Assembly (NCBI GenBank): GCA_035651995.1
Contig: DASRER010000034.1
Span: 1-64,000 of the forward strand
Reading direction: 5' to 3'
Length of the DNA: 64,000 nt
From: Terriglobales bacterium
Lineage (GTDB): Bacteria; Acidobacteriota; Terriglobia; Terriglobales; Acidobacteriaceae
Shown in pieces: positions 40,636 through 48,550 of this stretch. Every line of letters starts with the position of its first letter. The first letter of the stretch is position 1. The translations under genes and the position numbers were made by a program. The notes under the pieces were generated by a model. The model was not told where the DNA came from and did no database searches. It saw only the letters and a list, made by a program, of their open reading frames with translations.

Positions 40636-41946
40636 ATGTCTGCACACGCAAATCGGCGGCTGCTGCTGCTGACCAGCAAGACCGGCTACCAGACGCGCGC
40701 CTTCGTTGACGCCGCGCGGGAGCTGGGACTCGACGTCATGTTCGGCAGCGACCGCTGCCACGTCCTCGACGATCCCTGGGCCGACGGCGCGGTGGCGCTG
40801 GAGTTCCAGGATCCGGACGACGCGGCGCGGCGCCTGCTGAACGCCATCGGCGAGCGGCGGGTTGACGCCGTGGTCGCACTGGGCGATCGTCCAACGCCGG
40901 CGGCCGCTCGCGTGTGCCAGGCGCTCGGACTGCCGCACCATCCGCCCGAAGCGGCGGATGTTTGCCGGGACAAATACCGCTCGCGCGAGCGGCTGCGCCA
41001 GGCGGGAATGAACGTGCCGGCGTTCGCGCGCGTTCGCCTCGGCGCTTCCTGCGACGACCTGCTCGGCGCGGCGGCGGCGCTCGGCGTCCCGTGCGTGCTC
41101 AAGCCGCTGGCGCTTGCGGGCAGCCGCGGCGTGATTCGGGCCGACAACGCGGCGGAAGTGGTCGCCGCTTTCCAGCGCATTCGGGCGCTGCTCCGCGGCC
41201 CCGATGTCCGCGTGATGCGTGAGGAAACCAGCGACTACATCCAGCTCGAATCCTATGTTGACGGGAGCGAGGTTGCCGTCGAGGCGCTCATGCAGCACGG
41301 CCGGCTGCGCGTCCTCGCCATCTTTGATAAGCCCGACCCCCTGCTGGGCCCGTACTTCGAGGAGACGATCTATGTCACGCCATCGCGGCTGCCGCAGAGC
41401 ACGCAGGCAGAAATCGTTGCCACGCTGGAGCAAGCCGTTGCGGCACTCGGGTTGCAGCACGGGCCGCTGCACGCCGAACTGCGGGTGAACGATCAGGGAG
41501 CCTGGCCGCTGGAAGTGGCGGCACGGCCCATCGGTGGATTGTGTGCGCGCGCGCTGCGGTTCCGGGTGGGCTCGGAAGAAAACGTCTCACTGGAAAGCGC
41601 GATCATTCGGCTGGCGCTGGGAGACGATCTGCTGGGCCTGGAGCGCGAGAAAAATGCCGCCGGCGTGATGATGATTCCCATTCCCGAAGCGGGCATTTAC
41701 CGCGGCGTTGACGGACTCGACGGGGCCGCAGCCACTCCCGGAATTCGCGAAGTCCGCATCACCGCGAAGCCGGAGCAGAAGCTCGTGCCGCTGCCGGAGG
41801 GAAGCAGCTACCTGGGCTTCATTTTCGCGAGCGCGGAGCGGCCTGAGCAGGTGGAGCACGCGCTCCGCCAGGCGCACGCGAAGTTGCGCTTCCACGTGGC
41901 CGCCGAACTGCCTGTCTTGAGTCACCACGGCCAGCCAGGAACGTAA
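40636..41946 (+). CDS. ATP-grasp ligase/carboxylase-like enzyme
   Basis: 436 aa. The N-terminal pre-ATP-grasp domain (LLLLTSKTGYQTRAFVDAAR) is followed by the ATP-grasp core (about 115-320: CRDKYRSRERLRQAGMNVPA, VLKPLALAGSRGVIRADN, Mg-binding LHAELRVNDQGAWPLEVAAR). A C-terminal domain (about 330-430) is similar to L-amino-acid ligases. The enzyme should join a carboxylate to an amine via an acyl-phosphate. Candidate products are dipeptides or modified amino acids; nothing nearby decides. It is cytosolic and monocistronic, divergent from an M28 gene. Confidence 0.82.
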   Translation: MSAHANRRLLLLTSKTGYQTRAFVDAARELGLDVMFGSDRCHVLDDPWADGAVALEFQDPDDAARRLLNAIGERRVDAVVALGDRPTPAAARVCQALGLPHHPPEAADVCRDKYRSRERLRQAGMNVPAFARVRLGASCDDLLGAAAALGVPCVLKPLALAGSRGVIRADNAAEVVAAFQRIRALLRGPDVRVMREETSDYIQLESYVDGSEVAVEALMQHGRLRVLAIFDKPDPLLGPYFEETIYVTPSRLPQSTQAEIVATLEQAVAALGLQHGPLHAELRVNDQGAWPLEVAARPIGGLCARALRFRVGSEENVSLESAIIRLALGDDLLGLEREKNAAGVMMIPIPEAGIYRGVDGLDGAAATPGIREVRITAKPEQKLVPLPEGSSYLGFIFASAERPEQVEHALRQAHAKLRFHVAAELPVLSHHGQPGT

Positions 41947-42072
41947 CGAAAGCCGTTGCCCCTCCCGATTTGGGATATCCTTCGTTTACGTTTTCGCTCA
42001 CTTCTCGGTTCACAAGCGCCCGGCAATTGCGATAGCATTCCCGCCAAAACAGAGGAGATTGGGGACCAGGGA

Positions 42073-42945
42073 ATGAGTAAAGTGGAGCCCGTGGGGGGCA
42101 CGCCTGCGACGCCCTCCGCCCCGAAAGAGTGGGGCGGCGCCCCGGAGGTGCCGGCGCCGGTCCGCGAACTTCAAGAAAGCCTGAAGAAACTCGACCGCCG
42201 CGACTGGTGGTTGTGGGCCACGGCCATCGTCATCCTGCTGCTGCTGTGCGTGGCGGTGTTCAGCCTGTCGTTTCCCAGCTTCTGGCAGAAGGAAGAATTC
42301 TTCTTCCAGACGCGCATCGAGCTGGGTGTGCGCGGGCTGCTGGGAATGGTGCTGCTGTTCAGCACGTTCGCGCTCTATCAGCAATTCCTGATCAAGCAGC
42401 TGCGGCACAAACTGGCTTCGCAGATCGGCGTGGTGGCTGATCTGCACGGACGCGCCGAGGTCTTCGAGCGGCTGGCGATCCTCGATCCGCTGACGGGACT
42501 GTTCAACCGGCGGTTCGCCACGCAGCATCTGCCGGGCGAGGTGGCGCGCTCGGAGCGCCACGGATATCCGTTCACCGTGCTGATGGTGGACCTGGACGGC
42601 TTCAAGCGAATCAACGACACCTACGGACATCCGGCGGGCGACGCAGCGCTGGAAGCGTTCGCGCGGCACATGAAGCGCTGCATCCGCTCGAGCGACCTGC
42701 CGGTGCGCATGGGCGGCGACGAATTCATGGTGCTGCTGCCGGAGTGCGACACCCAGCAGATACAGAATCCGCTCACCCGCATGCGAACCTGCCGGTTCGA
42801 GTACCTCGGTCACAGCATCCCGATTCAATTTTCCGCGGGATGGGCGCAACACAAGCCAGGCGAGATGGTGGCCGAGTTGCTTCAGCGCGCCGACAACGAA
42901 CTCTACAAAGACAAGCGGCGCGAGGCGGCCGCGGTGTCCGTCTAG
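42073..42945 (+). CDS. Membrane diguanylate cyclase (GGDEF)
   Basis: 290 aa from ATG 42073 (purine-rich CCAGGGA upstream); the longer frame is not needed. There are two transmembrane helices (about 47-70 and 88-106) and a short coiled linker. The GGDEF domain (about 130-285) has the intact active site MGGDEFMVLL and an I-site RxxD (RSSD) exactly five residues before it, so c-di-GMP synthesis with product inhibition is expected. The N-terminus is Pro-rich. It is convergent with the following secreted protein gene. Confidence 0.92.
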   Translation: MSKVEPVGGTPATPSAPKEWGGAPEVPAPVRELQESLKKLDRRDWWLWATAIVILLLLCVAVFSLSFPSFWQKEEFFFQTRIELGVRGLLGMVLLFSTFALYQQFLIKQLRHKLASQIGVVADLHGRAEVFERLAILDPLTGLFNRRFATQHLPGEVARSERHGYPFTVLMVDLDGFKRINDTYGHPAGDAALEAFARHMKRCIRSSDLPVRMGGDEFMVLLPECDTQQIQNPLTRMRTCRFEYLGHSIPIQFSAGWAQHKPGEMVAELLQRADNELYKDKRREAAAVSV

Positions 42946-42993
42946 GCATTCAACAGCGCTTGAGGGGCGTAGCAAGCTGGGTCTCTACAGCGG

Positions 42994-44847
42994 CTACTGC
43001 CAGGCAATCTCGCAGACGAACTTCACCGGCTTCCGCGGCGCAATCGCCACGTCGCTTGCTTCCATCTCAAGGTGAAGCGGAATTGGGCCGAGCGGGCTGC
43101 GTCCGAGCGGCGAGTTGCCGCCGGCGATGATCCGCTCATTCAGCGGCCAGGGGGACTGCGTTACGGTGAAGTGGACGGCGCCTTCTTTCGAGCGGAACAC
43201 GTCCGAGCGCTGAGACTTGCTGAAGCTGGTGGCAACGGAGCCGAAGGTGGACGGAAAGACCATTGACCAGTTCCTGATGTGAACCGGTTTGATCGCGGTG
43301 AGCACTTCGCTGCGGCGCAGGCGCGCGCCGTCCCATGTCCAGGTGACCTCGCTGCGCAACCCGGGATCGGTGAAGGCGGCGGCCTTGCCGCCGACGATGG
43401 CCCAGTTCTTCCAGACGGCGGTGACCGAACGCCCGTCGGCGGCGGGGCGGATTTCGTCGGCGCCATCGGCGGCGGCGATGACCGGGCCGTCGTCGAGCTC
43501 GACATAGGGGACAAGCGCTGGATACTTCTGCTCGACCGGCGCGGCGAATCCCGGAAGTCCGTGCGGTGCGGGGAGATAGTCGGTGATGGCGCCGTGCTCG
43601 CCGGTGGTAAACGGCACGGCGAAGCGCTTACCGTTGCGGCGAACGATCCACACGCCGGCCGGGCGCGCGCCCTGGCGGAACCACTGGAAGCGCTGCACGT
43701 CGGCGAGCGTGGCGCGGGGGGGAATGGTGGTGATGTGCTCGCGGGCGAGCGCCTGCGAGAAGACGATGTGCGCCGTCAGGATTTTCCCCAGGCCGCTGGT
43801 TGTCTGCTGCCACTCGCGCTGGGGCGTGATGTAGGAGTAGTTGCCGCGCCCGAAGGCGAAAACCGAGAGCAGGTGCCGCTGATCGTTGTAGTCGTGGCGC
43901 AGCCAGGTCCACGCCGCGTAGTACGCGCCGGCGAGCTGCTCGAGCGGCGCGGGACGGAACTGTGGATGCTCTCCGAGGAAGGCGGCAATCTCCATCGTGT
44001 CCAGGTAGCCGATGGCCCCCTGGCTGCGGCCCCAGGGATAGCCGTAGCCGTCGGGCGTCTGGAGGTCCCACCACAAGCGCATCTGCGTCTTCAGCGTGGG
44101 CTCGAGGGCCTGCAACAGGTCTTTGCGGCCGGCGGTTTCGGCGGCTTCGTAGACGTAGCGCGCGTACTCCTGTGAGTAGCGGTCGTAGCGGCCCGTGGGT
44201 TGGGAGTCGTCGGCAAAGAGCGCGCCGGAAGTGAATTGTTTGGCGGCGGCGTTGAGGAGGTCATCCACGTCGGCGCGGCTGGTTTCCACGCCGAGCTGGA
44301 AGCTGAGCGTGGCAACGCGCGCGGCCACGCCATGATAATTCTCGGCGAGATTGATCACGTGGTGCTCGCGGCGATCGTAGAAGCGGCCCACGTCGAGCAG
44401 CGAACGCCAGGCCGTCTTTTCTTCCGGCGTGAGCGATTGCCAGAGCGGGTTCGAGTTCAGGTCAGCGCCGAAGCTGCGCAGCGCCAGCGCGGCGTAGAGC
44501 TGCGAAAATGCTTTGCCTCCCTGGCGGGACTCGATCAGCCCGATCTTGCCGATCAGTTCGGCGAGGTCGCGGCCGGCAAGCTGATTTTCGCCGGTGAGCT
44601 CGTGGTAAGCGGAAAGCGCGCGCATGAACGTGCCCCAGGAGAAGTCGCCTGTGGTGGGCACGCCGAGAATGCGGTCCTGCGGCGGCGAGAGCGAGTGAAT
44701 GTCGGCCACGTGGGCTGCGAGTTCGCGCGCAAGGAACGCACGGATGTCGCGGTCGAGGTCGGCGGTGGACACGGTGGACCGCGCCGGCTGCGCCAGGAGC
44801 GGCGCACTGAGGGCGAGCAAGAGCAGAGGGATCAAGATGCGTCTCAT
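42994..44847 (-). CDS. Secreted protein of unknown family, candidate polysaccharide-active enzyme
   Basis: 617 aa with a clear signal peptide (MRRILIPLLLLALSAPLLAQ). The middle (about 60-350) is helix-rich with repeating aromatic/His segments (HHVINLAENYHGVAARVATL, SQEYARYVYEAAETAG, GYPWGRSQGAIGYLDTMEIA), suggesting an alpha/alpha toroid. The C-terminal 230 residues look beta-rich (VTWTWDGARLRRSEVL). This two-part layout is common in polysaccharide lyases, and the neighbours are an alginate lyase and mannonate dehydratase on the same strand. I do not recognise the family. The start codon is directly preceded by five ATCRCAA-type heptads. Confidence 0.7.
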   Translation of the reverse strand: MRRILIPLLLLALSAPLLAQPARSTVSTADLDRDIRAFLARELAAHVADIHSLSPPQDRILGVPTTGDFSWGTFMRALSAYHELTGENQLAGRDLAELIGKIGLIESRQGGKAFSQLYAALALRSFGADLNSNPLWQSLTPEEKTAWRSLLDVGRFYDRREHHVINLAENYHGVAARVATLSFQLGVETSRADVDDLLNAAAKQFTSGALFADDSQPTGRYDRYSQEYARYVYEAAETAGRKDLLQALEPTLKTQMRLWWDLQTPDGYGYPWGRSQGAIGYLDTMEIAAFLGEHPQFRPAPLEQLAGAYYAAWTWLRHDYNDQRHLLSVFAFGRGNYSYITPQREWQQTTSGLGKILTAHIVFSQALAREHITTIPPRATLADVQRFQWFRQGARPAGVWIVRRNGKRFAVPFTTGEHGAITDYLPAPHGLPGFAAPVEQKYPALVPYVELDDGPVIAAADGADEIRPAADGRSVTAVWKNWAIVGGKAAAFTDPGLRSEVTWTWDGARLRRSEVLTAIKPVHIRNWSMVFPSTFGSVATSFSKSQRSDVFRSKEGAVHFTVTQSPWPLNERIIAGGNSPLGRSPLGPIPLHLEMEASDVAIAPRKPVKFVCEIAWQ

Positions 44848-44884
44848 CTGTAATTTGCGATGGGCGATTTGTGATTTGCGATTA
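44848..44884 (-). repeat. Tandem ATCGCAA-type heptads abutting a start codon
   Basis: Minus strand from 44882: ATCGCAA, ATCACAA, ATCGCCC, ATCGCAA, ATTACAG, then the ATG (44847). Five 7-bp units run without interruption into the start codon of the secreted protein gene. The same unit occurs at 59590-59610. Confidence 0.8.
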
Positions 44885-44937
44885 TGCGGGCTGTCCGCCC
44901 TGAGGATTCCCGTTGCCTGCTGCAGGCGAACTGCATA

Positions 44938-44974
44938 GGTCCTGGGGCGGCAAACGACGCGGCCCCAGGATGAC
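44938..44974 (+). repeat. GGTCCT-CAGGATGAC repeat, copy 1
   Basis: Starts GGTCCTGGGGC and ends GCCCCAGGATGAC; CCTGGGGC and GCCCCAGG form an 8-bp stem. One of four same-orientation copies of a dispersed hairpin repeat (others at 46313, 48487 and 61584). Confidence 0.7.
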
Positions 44975-45004
44975 CTTTCCGTGAAAAATTGTGGTTCTTG
45001 ATCT

Positions 45005-46219
45005 TCACTTCGCTGCTTTCCTTACGCGTGCAACTCTGACCGGCACGCGTGCCAGCACCGCTTCGAGGCTGCGCGGCGCGTCGGCGTCGATGCGCGCGGC
45101 GGCCTGCGTGTATCTCGGATCGTTGTAGCGGACGGCAGCGGCGAGAAGTGCCGGCACGATGTCGTCGGCATGGAAGTCGGCGATCTGTTCGTAGGGCCAC
45201 TTCTCATCGCCGCTGGTGAACGGTATCAGGAAGTCGAGCGCGGCGCGCAGGCTGCGTCCGTCGGCGGTGCGGGCGTTCCAGAGATCGATGCCGGGCCCTT
45301 CGCCGAGACGCGCCAGTTGAACGAGAGCATTGAGGTTAAAGACGCTATAGCCGAATGATTTTGTCCGCGCCAGCTCCAGGGGCTGGCGGCCGTCGGGCTC
45401 GATCTGGACGGCGATGCGCTTCGACCGAACTTCGTTGAGGACGGCGCGCGCGATGGCGCGCTGATGCGTGAACAGCGCGAGCGCGACGAGCTGTCCGTCG
45501 TACCACGTGCCGTGATTGTTCTTCGCGGCGGCTTCGTCTTTGCCGTTCTTGCTCTCACGCAGCCACTTCACGAACTCGGCGCACCAGCGCTCCATTCCCC
45601 GCTGGTCGGCAGCGGTCCATGACCTGGAGCCGGCGAGCATGCCGACCGCGTCGACGATGCGAGGGAAGCCGCGCGTTTCGATGAGGCCGATGCCACGCCC
45701 GTCGTTGATGCCGCGGATGGCCTGCGCGTACGTCAGGTTGGGATTCATGCGCGTGGCGGGTGTGAGAAACCACGCGCGGAGCAGTTCGGCGGCGTGCGCG
45801 GCGTAGCGCTCGTCGCCGAGCAGGTAGTAAGCGAGCGCGAGCGTGTGCGTGGCTGAGACGAGGCGGCCGAAGTTGTCGTGGTCGGAGATCTTTCGGATCT
45901 CGGGATTGGTCTCCCCATCGCGGCGGATATAGGGGAGCCCGTCGGGCTTGGATGGATCGGGCCACCAGTAGGGGGCCATGGACATGTAGTCGTGCTTGTC
46001 GCCGCTGGGCGGGGTGAGCGACTTGTCCACAACGCTCATGAGCGGCTGTTGCAGCGCTTTTTCGGCGTCGGCGCGGAGCCTGGCGGCGACGGCGGGGGCC
46101 AGCGTGGTGCGGGCCGACATCAGGGTTGCGGGATTGACCAGGAAGACCCGGGGCGCGCTTTGCGCGTCAGTCAGGGCGGAAGCGAATATGAGGCTGACGA
46201 CAATGACTCGTTTCATCAT
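45005..46219 (-). CDS. Secreted alginate lyase family protein
   Basis: 404 aa from the double ATG at 46219/46216, giving a signal peptide (MMKRVIVVSLIFASALTDAQ). The alginate-lyase (PF05426-like) toroid motifs are MSMAPYWWPDPSKPDGLPYI, the catalytic-region AAAKNNHGTWYDGQLVALAL (Asn-His) and RTKSFGYSVFNLNALVQLAR. It should beta-eliminate alginate-like or other polyuronate chains outside the cytoplasm. It lies in a minus-strand run with mannonate dehydratase upstream and the unknown secreted protein downstream. Confidence 0.87.
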   Translation of the reverse strand: MMKRVIVVSLIFASALTDAQSAPRVFLVNPATLMSARTTLAPAVAARLRADAEKALQQPLMSVVDKSLTPPSGDKHDYMSMAPYWWPDPSKPDGLPYIRRDGETNPEIRKISDHDNFGRLVSATHTLALAYYLLGDERYAAHAAELLRAWFLTPATRMNPNLTYAQAIRGINDGRGIGLIETRGFPRIVDAVGMLAGSRSWTAADQRGMERWCAEFVKWLRESKNGKDEAAAKNNHGTWYDGQLVALALFTHQRAIARAVLNEVRSKRIAVQIEPDGRQPLELARTKSFGYSVFNLNALVQLARLGEGPGIDLWNARTADGRSLRAALDFLIPFTSGDEKWPYEQIADFHADDIVPALLAAAVRYNDPRYTQAAARIDADAPRSLEAVLARVPVRVARVRKAAK

Positions 46220-46312
46220 GCTTTGGTTCTCTTTGAACCTGGCTACGGCAGCGTGACCCTTGTTCGCGCCTCGTACGCGCGTTTGTGGCCAAGAAGCGAT
46301 GGGCAGCTCGCA

Positions 46313-46344
46313 TCCGCGGCGTCTTTCGCTGCGCCCAGGATGAC
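46313..46344 (+). repeat. GGTCCT-CAGGATGAC repeat, copy 2 (5' part diverged)
   Basis: GTCTTTCGCTGCGCCCAGGATGAC retains the right half of the family consensus; the GGTCCT end is not recognisable. Located between the alginate lyase start and the mannonate dehydratase stop. Confidence 0.5.
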
Positions 46345-46368
46345 TCAAATCAAACGAACACTTTTCTG

Positions 46369-47577
46369 CTACCAACTGTGCATCGTGCCGTCGAGCTTGC
46401 GGTTCACCGGCAGGTAGGCGCGCTTGTACGGATACTGCGCCGCGAGTTTCTCGTCGATGTCCACGCCAAGTCCGGGTTTGTCGCCCGGGTGCATGGAGCC
46501 GTCCTTGAATGTGTAGGCGTGCGGAAAGACCTTGTCGGTTTCTTCGGTGTGGCGCATGTATTCCTGAATGCCGAAGTTGTGCACGCTCAGGTCGAAGTGC
46601 AGCGCGGCGGCCATGCAGACGGGCGAAAGGTCGGTGGCGCCGTGGCAGCCGGTGCGCACCTGGTAAAGCTCGGCGAGCGAGGCGATCTTGCGCAGGTGCG
46701 AGATGCCGCCGGAGTGGACGACCGTGGCGCGGATGTAGTCGATGAGCTGCTCCTGGATGAGCTGATGGCAGTCGAAGATCGTGTTGAACACTTCGCCCAC
46801 GGCGATGGGTGTAATGGTATGCCTGCGGATCAGGCGGAATCCTTCCTGGAGCTCAGCGGGCGTGGGATCTTCCAGCCAGAACAGGTGATACGGTTCCAAC
46901 GCTTTGCCGGCGCGCGCCGCCTCGATGGGCGTGAGGCGGTGGTGGACGTCGTGCAACAGGTGGACATCTTCGCCAAATTCCTTGCGCAGGCGCGCGAAGA
47001 GCGTGGCGACGAAGTTCAGGTAGGCTTCGGTGCTCCACGCGTTTTCCGGCGGCGCGTCTTTTTCGGCGGGCTCGTAGTACATCTTGCCGCGGCCGACGCC
47101 GTAGGTTGAGGCCAGGCCGGGAACGCCGGACTGCGCGCGGATGGCCTTGTATCCGAGCTTGAGGTAATAGGCGACGGCGGAGACCGTGGACTCAACGTCG
47201 GTGCCGCTGGCGTGTCCGTAGACGAGGACCGACTCGCGCGACGCGCCGCCCAGCAACTGATACAGCGGCTGGTTGGCAGCCTTCGCCTTGATGTCCCACA
47301 AAGCGGTATCGACGGCGGAGATCGCCGCCATGGTGACCGGCCCGCGGCGCCAGTACGCTCCTTGATAGAGGTACTGCCAGGTGTCTTCGATGCGCCGCGC
47401 GTCGCGGCCGATGAGCAGCGGGCAGACGTGATCGTTGAGGTAGCTGGCGACGGCCAGCTCGCGGCCGTTCAGCGTGGCGTCGCCGAGGCCGTGGATGCCG
47501 TCTTCCGTACTCAGCTTCAAGGTGACGAAGTTGCGCCCCGGACTGCAAACGATCACTTTGGCGTCGGTGATTCTCAT
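46369..47577 (-). CDS. manD: D-mannonate dehydratase (ManD, enolase superfamily)
   Basis: 402 aa from ATG 47577 ([20 protein letters not shown]). Mandelate-racemase/enolase superfamily with ManD hallmarks: the [13 protein letters not shown] loop, [15 protein letters not shown], metal ligands in [20 protein letters not shown] and [25 protein letters not shown], and the late [19 protein letters not shown]. ManD converts D-mannonate to KDG, which enters the KdgK/Eda steps encoded at 11.6-13.4 kb. Some family members prefer D-gluconate. It is divergent from an SDR gene (54 bp apart), a probable partner that makes or uses mannonate. Confidence 0.88.
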   Translation of the reverse strand: MRITDAKVIVCSPGRNFVTLKLSTEDGIHGLGDATLNGRELAVASYLNDHVCPLLIGRDARRIEDTWQYLYQGAYWRRGPVTMAAISAVDTALWDIKAKAANQPLYQLLGGASRESVLVYGHASGTDVESTVSAVAYYLKLGYKAIRAQSGVPGLASTYGVGRGKMYYEPAEKDAPPENAWSTEAYLNFVATLFARLRKEFGEDVHLLHDVHHRLTPIEAARAGKALEPYHLFWLEDPTPAELQEGFRLIRRHTITPIAVGEVFNTIFDCHQLIQEQLIDYIRATVVHSGGISHLRKIASLAELYQVRTGCHGATDLSPVCMAAALHFDLSVHNFGIQEYMRHTEETDKVFPHAYTFKDGSMHPGDKPGLGVDIDEKLAAQYPYKRAYLPVNRKLDGTMHSW

Positions 47578-47631
47578 GCCTGCGTTTATCCTACTTTGCC
47601 GTGCGAAATTGCCAAGGGACAAGGAGAAGGG

Positions 47632-48405
47632 ATGGCGTATCCGCAGCTTGACCTGACCGGGAAGACGGCGGTGGTAATTGGCGGCACCAGCGGCATCGGG
47701 CTGGCGCTCACGCGCGCGCTGGCGCTGGCGGGCGCCGACGTGGCGCCGACCGCGCGCCGCAGCAAGGAAGTGGAGGCTGCGGCGGAGGAAGTGCGCAAAG
47801 CCGGACGGCGGTCACTGGCAATTTCCTCCGACGTGACCGATGCCGTAAGCATGGAGAAAGTGCTGGCGGCGGCGAAGAAGGAGTTCGGCGGCGTGGACAT
47901 CCTGGTGAATTGCGCCGGACGCACCAAGCGCACGCCCACCCTGGAAGTGAGCGACGAAGAGTGGAATGGCATCATGGAAACGAACCTGACCGGCATGATG
48001 CGCGCGTGCCGCATCTTCGGCCGGCACATGATTGAACGCCGCTGGGGACGGATTATCAACATCGGGTCGCTGTCATCGTTTGTCGGGCTGCACGAGGTGG
48101 CGGCGTACGTCGCCAGCAAAGCGGCGGTGCTGGGACTGACCAAGGCGCTGGCCATCGAGTGGGCGAAATTTGGCGTGTGCGTGAACTGCATTGCGCCGGG
48201 AGTTTTTCGCACCCCGCTCAACACCGGACTGCTCGACAGCGACCGCGGACGCGAGTTCCTGGTGCGAACGCCAATGGGCCGCTTCGGAAAAGTTGAAGAA
48301 CTGGGCGGCGCGGCCGTCTTCCTGGCCTCTGACGCGGCGAGTTTTGTGACCGGGACGGCGATCATTGTCGACGGCGGATTTTTGGCGAGCGGGGTCAATC
48401 AGTAG
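47632..48405 (+). CDS. SDR oxidoreductase next to ManD (fructuronate reductase-like role likely)
   Basis: 257 aa with AAGGAGAAGG directly upstream of ATG 47632. Classical [35 protein letters not shown] (Ser), [13 protein letters not shown] (Tyr/Lys), ending VDGGFLASG. It resembles gluconate-5-dehydrogenase/KduD-type enzymes. Divergent pairing with manD suggests it reduces fructuronate (or an analogous ketouronate) to mannonate, a step otherwise done by UxuB, which is not seen in the window. The exact substrate is inference. Confidence 0.82.
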   Translation: MAYPQLDLTGKTAVVIGGTSGIGLALTRALALAGADVAPTARRSKEVEAAAEEVRKAGRRSLAISSDVTDAVSMEKVLAAAKKEFGGVDILVNCAGRTKRTPTLEVSDEEWNGIMETNLTGMMRACRIFGRHMIERRWGRIINIGSLSSFVGLHEVAAYVASKAAVLGLTKALAIEWAKFGVCVNCIAPGVFRTPLNTGLLDSDRGREFLVRTPMGRFGKVEELGGAAVFLASDAASFVTGTAIIVDGGFLASGVNQ

Positions 48406-48486
48406 TTCCGGTTGCTCCTGCTTCGCCCTGCGCGCAGTTGTGTCCGAATTCCCTGGATCGGTCTCGGTCGCGCCCGCGCTCGCGGG

Positions 48487-48522
48487 GTCCTTCGCCCGCA
48501 AAGAACGCGGCCTCAGGATGAC
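48487..48522 (+). repeat. GGTCCT-CAGGATGAC repeat, copy 3
   Basis: Reads GGTCCTTCGCCCGCAAAGAA followed by CGCGGCCTCAGGATGAC. This version resembles a repeat widespread in acidobacterial intergenic regions (recognised from memory). It lies between the convergent SDR and GH88 genes. Confidence 0.7.
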
Positions 48523-48550
48523 TGGCCGAGGATGTTCGTGACATCGAACA

